The notes beneath the pieces are model-generated. The model saw only the letters and a program-made list of their open reading frames with translations. It made no database searches and was not told where the DNA came from. From Sulfurospirillum sp. UBA1314 (GTDB lineage: Bacteria > Campylobacterota > Campylobacteria > Campylobacterales > Sulfurospirillaceae): DNA of 16,867 bases. The translations under genes were made by a program, and so were the position numbers. Each line of letters starts with the position of its first letter. Positions within the stretch are counted from its first letter, which is position 1. The DNA is taken from positions 1 to 16,867 of the forward strand of contig DBTO01000218.1 in the NCBI GenBank assembly GCA_002307095.1, written 5' to 3'. Below, in pieces: positions 1 through 6,761 of the stretch.

Positions 1-80
1 GAGATATTATTGGAAGTGGTATCGATCTGTGTTTGTTGCGCGATCATACCCGTTGCAGCTGTGTAAAGTGATCTTATCAT
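1..80 (-). CDS. flgG: Flagellar distal rod protein FlgG, N-terminal fragment (gene runs off the left edge)
   Basis: Reading the minus strand from the ATG at 80 gives MIRSLYTAATGMIAQQTQID followed by TTSNNI, the nearly invariant N-terminus of FlgG, the distal rod subunit of the flagellar basal body that is exported to the periplasm. Only about 26 codons lie in the window. An AAGGA ribosome-binding site sits about 8 nt upstream of the ATG. The start is 24 nt after the flgF stop codon, so flgF and flgG are almost certainly co-transcribed, flgF first. The SNN-A-N rod/hook signature begins right at the cut edge. Confidence 0.93.
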   Translation of the reverse strand, partial: MIRSLYTAATGMIAQQTQIDTTSNNI

Positions 81-104
81 ATTTTTATTCCTTAGCTAAT
101 TTTT

Positions 105-908
105 TTATGCTTTAGTCGATGCAAGTTTGGTGATTGCATCACTGTTGAGTTCATTCATATGCGTTTTCATCACTCTTTGATACATATCAACCATCCGACT
201 GGTTTCAATGAGTCCTACCATTTCATAAACAGGATTGACATTGCTCGTCTCTAAGGAGCCTTGGATAATCAAATTATTATCTTGAAGCTGTGTTACTTCA
301 TTAATATCTTTGTACTTATACAAGCTTGCGCCCTCTTTTAGCAATGATTTAAGATCATCACTTTGAACGATCATCAGATTGCCGATTTGATCATCACGGT
401 TGTAAACACCACCACTCTTATCAACTCTAAGCTCGCCATTATCAGGAATCGTGATGTATTGCTGATTTTGAAAATAGGTCGCGGGCAATACAGGATAACC
501 TTCTTTTGTGGTTAAAACACCTTCGCCATTCAGCGTAAATGAACCATTTTGCGTTAGGCGAATACCATTGGGCGTTTCAACCATGAAGAACGCATCATCA
601 CGTTTAAGGGCAAAATCAAGAGAGTTTCCTGTGGTCTTAATACCACCTTGTTCGTACTTCACATACTCTTCAACGATTTGAGGTACTCTTGCACCAACGG
701 CATTCATAAACTTGCTCGCTTCTTTGGTATTGTCTTTTAGCGGCATCTCTTCTTTGTATTCTTGAAAAATGCGTTTAAAATCTCCGACAACGACATCATC
801 TCTTTTGAAGGCGGTGGTATTTAAATTGGCAAGGTTATTAGAGATGAGATCCAGTCTATTAAACTGAGTGACCATCGCTCCGGTAACGCTGTAGTAGCTA
901 CTTTGCAT
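105..908 (-). CDS. flgF: Flagellar proximal rod protein FlgF (FlgG paralogue, sometimes called FlgG2)
   Basis: This 267-residue protein has the rod/hook family N-terminus (SNNLANLNTTAFK at residues 23-35) and the matching C-terminal helix (LETSNVNPVYEMVGLIETSR and what follows). The two ends pack together as the coiled coil of rod, hook and filament proteins. Its length and its position just before flgG fit FlgF, a rod subunit exported by the flagellar type III system. In epsilonproteobacteria the two paralogues are hard to tell apart by sequence, so the flgF/flgG2 name rests partly on gene order. The ATG at 908 has only a modest GGGAA ribosome-binding site. Transcription probably starts from the sigma-54 promoter at 945-962, which places the gene in the middle (rod/hook) flagellar class. 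No truncation or frameshift is visible. Confidence 0.92.
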   Translation of the reverse strand: MQSSYYSVTGAMVTQFNRLDLISNNLANLNTTAFKRDDVVVGDFKRIFQEYKEEMPLKDNTKEASKFMNAVGARVPQIVEEYVKYEQGGIKTTGNSLDFALKRDDAFFMVETPNGIRLTQNGSFTLNGEGVLTTKEGYPVLPATYFQNQQYITIPDNGELRVDKSGGVYNRDDQIGNLMIVQSDDLKSLLKEGASLYKYKDINEVTQLQDNNLIIQGSLETSNVNPVYEMVGLIETSRMVDMYQRVMKTHMNELNSDAITKLASTKA

Positions 909-944
909 TGTTTTTCCCGCTGTTTTTAAAATCTTTCCTTACTT

Positions 945-962
945 GAAGCAACTCCCGTTCCA
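945..962 (-). promoter_or_regulatory. Sigma-54 (RpoN) promoter for flgF-flgG
   Basis: The minus strand reads TGGAACGGGAGTTGCTTC. GG at 961-960 and GC at 949-948 are exactly 10 nt apart, the fixed -24/-12 geometry of RpoN promoters, and TGGAAC-N5-TTGCT is the form known from Campylobacter flagellar promoters. The predicted start is near 936, about 28 nt ahead of the flgF ATG. Rod and hook genes are sigma-54 dependent in Campylobacter and Helicobacter, so the context agrees. No enhancer site for an FlgR-type activator was identified. Confidence 0.85.
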
Positions 963-1006
963 CTTTGTCAAAATAGTTTTTTAACGACATTTAAAAAAAA
1001 ACTCGG

Positions 1007-1012
1007 TATAAT
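1007..1012 (+). promoter_or_regulatory. Sigma-70 -10 box (TATAAT) for rpoD
   Basis: A perfect TATAAT is preceded by an A-rich tract (991-1001) and lacks a convincing -35; ACGACA at 984-989 is only a 4/6 match at 17 bp. Weak -35 elements with T/A-rich upstream tracts are normal in epsilonproteobacteria. The predicted start near 1019 leaves a leader of about 60 nt. The AAGGAG ribosome-binding site at 1066-1071 lies 10 nt before the rpoD ATG. Confidence 0.7.
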
Positions 1013-1081
1013 CCACATCTTTTATTAAAGAAAACAAGAAATTTCCACCTCCATACACCTTACTCAAGGAGAGTCACACTT

Positions 1082-2938
1082 ATGGCTTCAAAAGAACTCT
1101 ATACCGCATTAGAAGAACTTTTTGCAGAAAATGAAAAAGCATACGTCACTTACGAAAATGTCATGGATCTTTTTATTAAGCCACCTACCCCTGCAAACGT
1201 CAAAAAACTGATGAGCCTTTTAGAAAAATACAAAGTTACCCTGATCTCTTCGGCTGAAATTGCCAAAATGCGCAACAAAGAAGAGGCGCGAAGACGTGAA
1301 GAAGAGCGCCAAAAAATCAAAGATGATGCTTTAGAAGAAGAGTTTGATCTTGCGAGTGAAAAAGAGCTGTTAGAGTGGTCACGCAGCGATAGTCCTGTAA
1401 GAATGTACCTTCGCGAAATGGGACAAATCTCGCTTTTAACCAAAGATGAAGAGATCGACATCAGCAAAAAAATCGAATTTGGTGAAGACATCATCATCGA
1501 TGCGTTCTGCTCTGTTCCATATCTTATCGACTTTATTCTCGACTACAAAGAAGCGCTCATTAACCGCGAGCGTCGTGTTAAAGAGCTTTTTAAAACCTTT
1601 GAAGATGACAGCGACGATGGTGATGATGAAGAAGAGTTTGACGAAGAAGAAGGCGAAGAAGGCGAAGAGAAAAAAACCTTCTCCAAAAAAGACAACACCC
1701 GAACGGAAAAAGTCATCGAGAGCTTTAAATCACTCGAAAAAGCGAAAAAAGATTGGCTCAAAAGTCTCACCAGACCACCTGAAGAGAACTTGGATGATGC
1801 TGAAGAGATGATGAACTATGATCTTGGTTTGGCGTACAAAAAGAAACTTCTTAAAGACGCTCTAATGGATCTAGGTCCTACGAGTAAACTCATTAACGAA
1901 CTTGTAAAATCCATGGAAACAGCACTTAAAAGTGACTTTGAATTTGACAAAGAGCTTAAACGTTTAGAGTACCGTTTACCCCTTTTTAACGATACCCTTA
2001 GAGAAAATCACGTCAAACTTCTTGTCAACATTGTGGATCTTAACAAAGAAGATATCACCACAATGGTACCAGAAGCGACAATGGTTTCGACCTACATGGA
2101 GATCAAAAAGCTTTTCCAAACCAAAGAAGCCAGTAAGCAAGGCTTTGATCTTGATCCTGAAAAACTCAAAGAGGTTTTGGAGCAGATCAAACGGGGTAAA
2201 AAAATTGCTGACGAGTCTAAAACGCGTATGGCAAAAAGTAACCTTCGTCTGGTTGTTTCCATCGCCAAACGTTACACCAACCGAGGTCTACCATTCTTGG
2301 ATTTGATTCAAGAAGGTAACATCGGATTGATGAAAGCGGTCGATAAATTTGAGTACAAAAAAGGGTACAAATTTTCAACCTACGCGACATGGTGGATCCG
2401 TCAAGCGATTTCGCGTGCCATTGCCGATCAAGCCCGTACGATTCGTATTCCGATCCATATGATCGAGACGATCAACCGTATCAACAAGATCATTCGTAAA
2501 CACCTTCAAGAAGAGGGAAAAGAGCCTGACATTGAGACGATTGCACTCGAAGTTGGGTTGAGTGCCGATAAAGTCAAAAACGTTATTAAAATCACTAAAG
2601 AACCTATTTCGTTGGAAGCACCTATTGGTAACGAAGACGATGGTAAATTTGGTGATTTCGTTGAAGATAAAAGCTCTATCGCCCCAATCGATCACATCTT
2701 GAAGTCTGACCTTAAAGATCAGATCGATGAAGTGCTTGACCAACTCAATGATCGCGAGAAAGCGGTGATTCGTATGCGTTTTGGTTTGATGCACGATGAA
2801 AGCGATCGTACCCTTGAAGAGATCGGTAAAGAGCTCAACGTAACGCGTGAGCGTGTTCGCCAGATCGAAAGTTCTGCGATTAAAAAGCTTAAACATCCAA
2901 AAGTTGGACGTAAACTTAAAAATTACATCGAAAGCTAG
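1082..2938 (+). CDS. rpoD: Primary RNA polymerase sigma factor RpoD (sigma-70)
   Basis: This 618-residue housekeeping sigma factor shows all the conserved regions. Region 1.1-like sequence fills about residues 1-65 and region 1.2 about 98-135 (SPVRMYLREMG). Region 2 spans about 382-455, with NLRLVVSIAKRY, DLIQEGNIGLMKAVDKF and YATWWIRQAI, which bind core enzyme and melt the -10. Region 3 is about 456-535. Region 4 is about 545-610, with the -35-reading helix-turn-helix TLEEIGKELNVTRERVRQIE. Residues 174-197 are an almost purely acidic stretch (EDDSDDGDDEEEFDEEEGEE and on) in the non-conserved segment between regions 1.2 and 2. The start has AAGGAG at good spacing. It is followed after 3 nt by the PAS-like gene, so the two are likely co-transcribed. 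Confidence 0.98.
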   Translation: MASKELYTALEELFAENEKAYVTYENVMDLFIKPPTPANVKKLMSLLEKYKVTLISSAEIAKMRNKEEARRREEERQKIKDDALEEEFDLASEKELLEWSRSDSPVRMYLREMGQISLLTKDEEIDISKKIEFGEDIIIDAFCSVPYLIDFILDYKEALINRERRVKELFKTFEDDSDDGDDEEEFDEEEGEEGEEKKTFSKKDNTRTEKVIESFKSLEKAKKDWLKSLTRPPEENLDDAEEMMNYDLGLAYKKKLLKDALMDLGPTSKLINELVKSMETALKSDFEFDKELKRLEYRLPLFNDTLRENHVKLLVNIVDLNKEDITTMVPEATMVSTYMEIKKLFQTKEASKQGFDLDPEKLKEVLEQIKRGKKIADESKTRMAKSNLRLVVSIAKRYTNRGLPFLDLIQEGNIGLMKAVDKFEYKKGYKFSTYATWWIRQAISRAIADQARTIRIPIHMIETINRINKIIRKHLQEEGKEPDIETIALEVGLSADKVKNVIKITKEPISLEAPIGNEDDGKFGDFVEDKSSIAPIDHILKSDLKDQIDEVLDQLNDREKAVIRMRFGLMHDESDRTLEEIGKELNVTRERVRQIESSAIKKLKHPKVGRKLKNYIES

Positions 2939-2941
2939 TCT

Positions 2942-3628
2942 ATGAGTAGTTTCGCAGAAGCGTGGATTGAGCACGATTACAATCCTTTTATTGTTTTTGA
3001 TAATACCGGTAAAATCATCTCCCTCAACCAAGAAGCGCAATACCTTCTTGGTGAGGTCAACCATAAAAAAATCTTTGATATTGCCCAAACGTATGCCAGT
3101 ATGACCTATGGTTTTAAAACCACCATCGTAGACATTGCCTTTGGTTCGTATAAATTTTACGCCATTACGGTGGGGTATGATGATGAAACTTCCATCGGTA
3201 TCAAGCTTTACAAAAGTGCTACGAAAAAATTTGCCAACGTTGAAGAGTACGGCGAAAGTGTCAATATCTACGCCCTTTTAGATTTGTGCATCAGTGCCTC
3301 TTCTACCGACTCAACGATCAAATTTAAAAAAGAGTTTGACCCCACGTTTCCCGATGTTCGACTCAAAGTCGAAGACTTTATGAAATTGTTGACCAAAGTG
3401 TATCAGTCGCATATCACCTCTTCGGTCATTACCACACGTTTGGCGTTGATTACGGGCGAATACATCCGTTTTAACACCAAAAAATACCCTATTTTTTCCA
3501 TCTCCATCAAAGGCGATAGTAGGGATCGAAACTATGAAAAAAGCATTGAAGAGATCGGTGTCAAAAGTAACTGCACCATTCATTTTGAGCAAGAAGAAAC
3601 ACTGATCCACGCGGCATTAGTCTCCTAA
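2942..3628 (+). CDS. PAS-like protein of unknown function, co-transcribed with rpoD
   Basis: I do not recognise a named family. The 228-residue product is soluble, with no signal peptide or membrane segment. Residues about 8-95 look like a PAS sensor fold (DYNPFIVFDNTGKIISLNQ, then EAQYLLGE). The rest (about 100-228) has the length and helix-then-sheet feel of a histidine-kinase dimerisation/ATPase region, but I find no phospho-acceptor H-box, no N-box and no DxGxG. It would therefore be a degenerate kinase core or a different fold. It starts 3 nt after the rpoD stop with no clear ribosome-binding site, so translation probably depends on coupling to rpoD. A regulatory role linked to the sigma factor is possible but is only inferred from position. 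Confidence 0.8.
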   Translation: MSSFAEAWIEHDYNPFIVFDNTGKIISLNQEAQYLLGEVNHKKIFDIAQTYASMTYGFKTTIVDIAFGSYKFYAITVGYDDETSIGIKLYKSATKKFANVEEYGESVNIYALLDLCISASSTDSTIKFKKEFDPTFPDVRLKVEDFMKLLTKVYQSHITSSVITTRLALITGEYIRFNTKKYPIFSISIKGDSRDRNYEKSIEEIGVKSNCTIHFEQEETLIHAALVS

Positions 3629-3634
3629 AAAATC

Positions 3635-3669
3635 TTTACATGTAACATCTCTTTGATGTTACATGTAAA
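3635..3669. repeat. Inverted pair of TTACATGTAA palindromes, perfect 15-bp stem
   Basis: TTTACATGTAACATC (3635-3649), loop TCTTT (3650-3654) and GATGTTACATGTAAA (3655-3669) form a perfect 15-bp stem with a 5-nt loop. Each arm contains the self-complementary TTACATGTAA. It lies 7 nt after the PAS-like gene, so it could end the rpoD transcript. However, no T-run follows on the plus strand; the run of six A at 3627-3632 makes a U-tract only for a minus-strand transcript, although both flanking genes read plus. Confidence 0.85.
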
Positions 3670-3696
3670 CCTCACTGTAGAATTATAATTTTACGT

Positions 3697-3722
3697 ACGA
3701 CTTAGTTGCGTCATGATAAACT
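3697..3722 (+). promoter_or_regulatory. Candidate metalloregulator operator (3697-3709) and -10 (3717-3722) ahead of the DUF1007-nicO-znuCB unit
   Basis: ACGACTTAGTTGC at 3697-3709 matches the perfect palindrome found ahead of znuA (GCAACTCAGTTGC) at 10 of 13 positions, with the right half AGTTGC identical. A TAAACT -10-like hexamer starts 7 nt after the site, the same spacing as at znuA. The site covers the place where a repressor would block RNA polymerase. Zinc-uptake genes are commonly repressed by Zur or another Fur-family protein; that this is such a site is an inference. Confidence 0.5.
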
Positions 3723-3754
3723 ATCCTGATTATTTCATCCAAGGCTAACACTTT

Positions 3755-4318
3755 ATGCTCAAGATTGTTTGGATACTTTTTATGACGTTTAATATCGCTT
3801 ATTCATGCGCATTGTGTGGCAATGGCAAAGCTTCTTTTGTCACGGTAGCTATGAAAGCATCTCTTGTTGAAGATAAAATCGAAAAAATATATACGCAATG
3901 GAAATTTGACTCAGGTACATCCAAAGACTTTAAACTGTTGTATTCAGAAAAAATTCTACCCTCCGATAAAAAAAGAATGTATGATGCGCTAGAGAGTTTC
4001 CAAACACCCTATTTCATGACTTCTGTGATCATCAATGGAAAAAATGTCTCATTTAAAGCCGAAAACTTCAATTTGTCCTTTGAAAATCACATCGTCACCA
4101 TAGAATTCGATATACCGCTCAATTACAGCCTCAACGATAAAAACAGTGTCGAAATTATCTTTGTCGATTCAACCAAAGCGATCGTATTTTTAGAAAATCT
4201 TGACAACTTCGAAATTCAGAATTCAACGAATTACACGATTAAAAAAGAGAATGGTTTTAAAGTGATCAAAGAGCTCGTCGCAACCGTCAATTATATTAAA
4301 CTAGGAATTTCTAAATGA
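3755..4318 (+). CDS. DUF1007-family periplasmic protein, first gene of the metal-uptake cluster
   Basis: The 187-residue protein has a hydrophobic N-terminal signal (MLKIVWILFMTFNIAYS) ending at C18. The body resembles DUF1007: an early strand with a YTQWKFD-type motif, a central segment around FMTSVIINGKNVSFK, and a late VEIIFVDSTKAIVFL. These proteins are usually encoded beside NicO permeases, exactly as here, and are thought to work with them in divalent-metal transport from the periplasm. Most members I know begin the mature protein with a histidine-rich HPHVF-type motif; here that place is taken by CALC (C18 and C21), a possible metal or disulfide site. It is not a textbook lipobox. AAGG at 3741-3744 is the ribosome-binding site. 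The stop overlaps the next ATG (ATGA), so translation is coupled to the permease. Confidence 0.72.
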   Translation: MLKIVWILFMTFNIAYSCALCGNGKASFVTVAMKASLVEDKIEKIYTQWKFDSGTSKDFKLLYSEKILPSDKKRMYDALESFQTPYFMTSVIINGKNVSFKAENFNLSFENHIVTIEFDIPLNYSLNDKNSVEIIFVDSTKAIVFLENLDNFEIQNSTNYTIKKENGFKVIKELVATVNYIKLGISK

Positions 4319-5085
4319 ATACCAACTATACGGTCGAAATCGCTTTAGTGTTAAAAAATTTAGCCATTCAGTTAGGAACGTTGCTCGAAGAGATCAAAAA
4401 TGAACATAGCCTGCTCTCCATCGTTTCGCTTTTAACGCTTTCATTTATGTACGGATTAGTGCATGCAGCAGGACCTGGGCACGGGAAAACACTGGTTGCA
4501 TCTTACTTTACAGCCAATGATAAAAATTATAAAAAAGCTTTGAGCTTGTCGTTCATGATCGCAACGGTGCATACCTTTTCAGCGTTAGCTCTAACATACA
4601 TTTTGTATTTTCTGTTTCAAAATATTTTTTCAGTCGCTATCCTTAATATTGCCGATATTGCAACGAAGATTTCAGGTGCTTTAATCATTAGTATTGGTCT
4701 GTATTTGGTGTATGGAAAATACAGACATTACAAAAGTACAAAAACGGTGCAATGGAGCACCCAAAAAATAGCTTCGTGTAACTGCGCAAGTTGCAAAACA
4801 CAAAACACAACCGATATTGCCTTAGTCTTAGCAGCGGGTTTGATACCCTGCCCTGGTACGATCACCGTATTTTTATTTTCCATCTCGCTGGGTCTTTACT
4901 GGATAGGCTTTTTAAGCGCTGTTGTGATGAGTTTGGGTATGAGTTCCATCATTGCAATAACTGCTTTAGCGAGTGTTAAAATTCGCAATAGCTCAAAAAA
5001 TAGATATTCTAAGCTCTTAAAATATTTCGATTTTGGGGCAACATTCATGATTATTTTCCTAGGGCTTATCCTTATTTTTAACTAA
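4315..5085 (+). CDS. NicO/RcnA-type divalent-metal permease (COG2215-like)
   Basis: This 256-residue integral membrane protein has about six hydrophobic segments (roughly 33-50, 75-100, 115-134, 168-195, 198-220 and 238-255). The NicO signature GLVHAAGPGHGKT occupies residues 47-59 with H50 and H56, and a further histidine (H86) sits in the second segment (ATVHTF). A second conserved block, GLIPCPGT, is at 175-182. The loop before it holds CNCASC (155-160), a likely metal-binding cluster that would lie between membrane segments 3 and 4. Family members export nickel/cobalt (RcnA) or are predicted to import metals. The company of znuCBA and a DUF1007 partner argues here for a role in zinc acquisition, but direction and metal cannot be read from sequence. 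It overlaps the DUF1007 gene by 4 nt. Confidence 0.82.
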   Translation: MNTNYTVEIALVLKNLAIQLGTLLEEIKNEHSLLSIVSLLTLSFMYGLVHAAGPGHGKTLVASYFTANDKNYKKALSLSFMIATVHTFSALALTYILYFLFQNIFSVAILNIADIATKISGALIISIGLYLVYGKYRHYKSTKTVQWSTQKIASCNCASCKTQNTTDIALVLAAGLIPCPGTITVFLFSISLGLYWIGFLSAVVMSLGMSSIIAITALASVKIRNSSKNRYSKLLKYFDFGATFMIIFLGLILIFN

Positions 5086-5097
5086 GATAGGAGCCAT

Positions 5098-5127
5098 ATG
5101 AAATTAGAAAACTCAAAAAAGGCATAG
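5098..5127 (+). CDS. Candidate 9-codon leader ORF, or the displaced true start of znuC
   Basis: ATG at 5098 has a good ribosome-binding site (TAGGAG, 5088-5093) but reads only MKLENSKKA before TAG at 5125-5127. The GTG used for znuC begins one nucleotide later and lacks its own clear ribosome-binding site. The two reading frames differ by +1, and the mini-ORF contains a run of six A (5115-5120). Removing one A would fuse the frames into MKLENSKRHRVLLKNFKDN, a natural-looking longer ZnuC N-terminus. It may be a coupled leader peptide, a homopolymer frameshift or a sequencing error. Confidence 0.35.
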   Translation: MKLENSKKA

Positions 5128-5128
5128 A

Positions 5129-5878
5129 GTGTTATTGAAAAACTTTAAAGATAATGTCATTGAAACAAAAAATTTAGACTTTAAAACCATAATTCAAGAT
5201 GTCTCTTTTGAAATTAGAAGGGGCGATTATGCTGCGATTATTGGTCCTAATGGTGGAGGGAAAAGTACGCTTGTAAAGCTGATTCTTGGGCTTATTCCGC
5301 ACGATAATGGGGTCATAAAACTGTTTGGTCAAGCGCCTTCGTTAGGCTCCTTGAAAAAGATAGGCTATGTTTCGCAAGGTATCGCTAAATTAGATGAAAA
5401 TTTTCCCATCAGCGTTCATGAAGTCATCAAACTAGGACTCATTGCCAACAAATCACTCTTCTCACGCATCACCAAAAATGATTTGGCGCGTATTGATCAT
5501 GTTCTGACAAAGATGAATATCCAAGATCTAAAAGACGCCAAAATCAGTGAACTCTCAGGCGGACAACGTCAACGGGTGATGATCGCCAAAGCCCTTGTCA
5601 ATCAACCCCAAATCCTCATCCTGGATGAACCCAATACCGGTGTAGATAAACAATCCCAAATCAATTTTTATGCCCTTTTGAAAGACTTAAATCACAATGA
5701 GAACATTACGATTCTTTTTATCACCCATGATTTGGGTGTCATTGTGGATGACATCAACAAAGTCTTGTGCATCAACCAAACACTCCTAGCCTGCCACGAT
5801 CCGCGCCAAATCTATCATTCAGAACAGTTAAACCAACTCTATGGCGTCGATGCACACATGGTGTGCCACCATCATTAA
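5129..5878 (+). CDS. znuC: Zinc ABC transporter ATP-binding protein ZnuC
   Basis: This 249-residue ABC ATPase has every key motif. They are Walker A GPNGGGKST (39-47), a Q-loop glutamine in VSQG (about 83), signature LSGGQ (142-146), Walker B ILILDE (162-167) and the switch histidine H200 in ITHD. The GPNGGGKST form and overall length fit the ZnuC/MntB class of metal-uptake ATPases, which drives the ZnuB channel in the inner membrane. The C-terminus ends in CHHH, a possible metal-sensing tail. The GTG start at 5129 is the first possible start in frame but lacks a good ribosome-binding site; see the mini-ORF at 5098. The stop is 8 nt before znuB. Zinc rather than manganese is inferred from the znuA partner. 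Confidence 0.88.
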   Translation: MLLKNFKDNVIETKNLDFKTIIQDVSFEIRRGDYAAIIGPNGGGKSTLVKLILGLIPHDNGVIKLFGQAPSLGSLKKIGYVSQGIAKLDENFPISVHEVIKLGLIANKSLFSRITKNDLARIDHVLTKMNIQDLKDAKISELSGGQRQRVMIAKALVNQPQILILDEPNTGVDKQSQINFYALLKDLNHNENITILFITHDLGVIVDDINKVLCINQTLLACHDPRQIYHSEQLNQLYGVDAHMVCHHH

Positions 5879-5886
5879 GGATTGAT

Positions 5887-6687
5887 ATGGAAATTTTTCA
5901 ATACACATTTATGCTCAAAGCCTTTCTCGCAGGCACGATGATCGCTGCCATTGCTTCTTCACTTGGAATGTTTGTGGTCGTTAAACGCTTTTCCATGCTC
6001 TCCGACGCCCTCGCACACATCTCGCTCTTGGGCGTTGCCATTGGCTTTTTAACAGCACTTTCACCCAGTTACAGCTCGCTGGCATTTACCCTTGTCGCCT
6101 CATGGATTATCGAGTATTTAAGACAACACAATAAACTCTATTCCGATTCCATTCTTTCTATCTTTTTATCGGGATCTTTAGCGCTTGCCATCATCATCGT
6201 ATCGGCGTCATCGTCTTTTAACACCTCTTTGTTTGATTATCTTTTTGGCTCTATCGTTGCTATTGATGATGATGATATCGTGATTATTTCGCTTTTAGGA
6301 TTGATCTGTGCTGTGACCTTGTATGTCAATTTTCAACGCTTTTTATACATCGCCTTTGATGAAGAGAGTGCCAAAGCCTCAGGAATCAATACTACTTTCT
6401 TAAACTATCTGCTCATTTCGCTTGTCTCTGTGGTTATCAGCGTTTCGATTAAAATTGTGGGTGCCCTTTTGATTGGAGCGATGATGGTCATTCCTGCCAT
6501 CATTGCGATGCAATTTAGTAAAAACTTTAAGAACTCTGTGACGTATGCCATACTCATCGCTATGGTATCTGTCATAGCAGGACTGTTTATCTCTTACTAC
6601 GCTTCATTGCCCAGTGGTGCGACTATTGTAGTGCTTTTGCTCTGCTTTTTTACTGTATCGATTCTCTTTAAAACCAAAAGGTATTAG
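5887..6687 (+). CDS. znuB: Zinc ABC transporter permease ZnuB
   Basis: The 266-residue membrane permease belongs to the ABC-3 family, which imports zinc or manganese. It shows eight or so hydrophobic helices and typical blocks such as SLGMFVVVKRFSMLSDALAH (residues 25-44) and the late GALLIGAMMVIPA, which forms part of the ZnuC-binding and translocation region. I chose ATG 5887 because AAGGA (5877-5881) lies just ahead of it and the protein then starts at the usual place for the family. The reading frame is open further upstream into znuC, but that extra segment shows no family similarity. It is co-transcribed with znuC and probably with the DUF1007 and NicO genes. Confidence 0.92.
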   Translation: MEIFQYTFMLKAFLAGTMIAAIASSLGMFVVVKRFSMLSDALAHISLLGVAIGFLTALSPSYSSLAFTLVASWIIEYLRQHNKLYSDSILSIFLSGSLALAIIIVSASSSFNTSLFDYLFGSIVAIDDDDIVIISLLGLICAVTLYVNFQRFLYIAFDEESAKASGINTTFLNYLLISLVSVVISVSIKIVGALLIGAMMVIPAIIAMQFSKNFKNSVTYAILIAMVSVIAGLFISYYASLPSGATIVVLLLCFFTVSILFKTKRY

Positions 6688-6707
6688 TCAACTTTTATTA
6701 TTTATAT

Positions 6708-6733
6708 GCAACTCAGTTGCGCTATGTTATGAT
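6708..6733 (+). promoter_or_regulatory. znuA promoter: palindromic operator (6708-6720) and -10 TATGAT (6728-6733)
   Basis: GCAACTCAGTTGC (6708-6720) is a perfect 13-bp palindrome around a central C. It lies 7 nt before TATGAT, so it covers the spacer/-35 region. The same arrangement occurs at 3697-3722. The predicted transcript starts near 6740 and the AAGGAG ribosome-binding site is at 6750-6755. A metal-responsive repressor (Zur or a Fur-family protein) is the natural candidate; no such regulator gene is in the window. Confidence 0.62.
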
Positions 6734-6761
6734 TCTGCCACTAAAAATCAAGGAGTCATGA

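Noticed and set aside
2375..3088. A 237-codon minus-strand frame opposite rpoD
   Set aside because: It is a shadow of the highly conserved rpoD regions 2-4 and the next gene; it has no ribosome-binding site and no recognisable domain.
5098..5138. Programmed -1 frameshift at A-AAA-AAG producing a longer ZnuC
   Set aside because: The -1 frame reaches TGA at 5136-5138; the znuC frame is +1, so a -1 shift cannot make it.
5767..5886. An upstream extension of ZnuB by 40 residues
   Set aside because: It lies inside znuC, lacks family similarity, and ATG 5887 has a good ribosome-binding site at the right distance.
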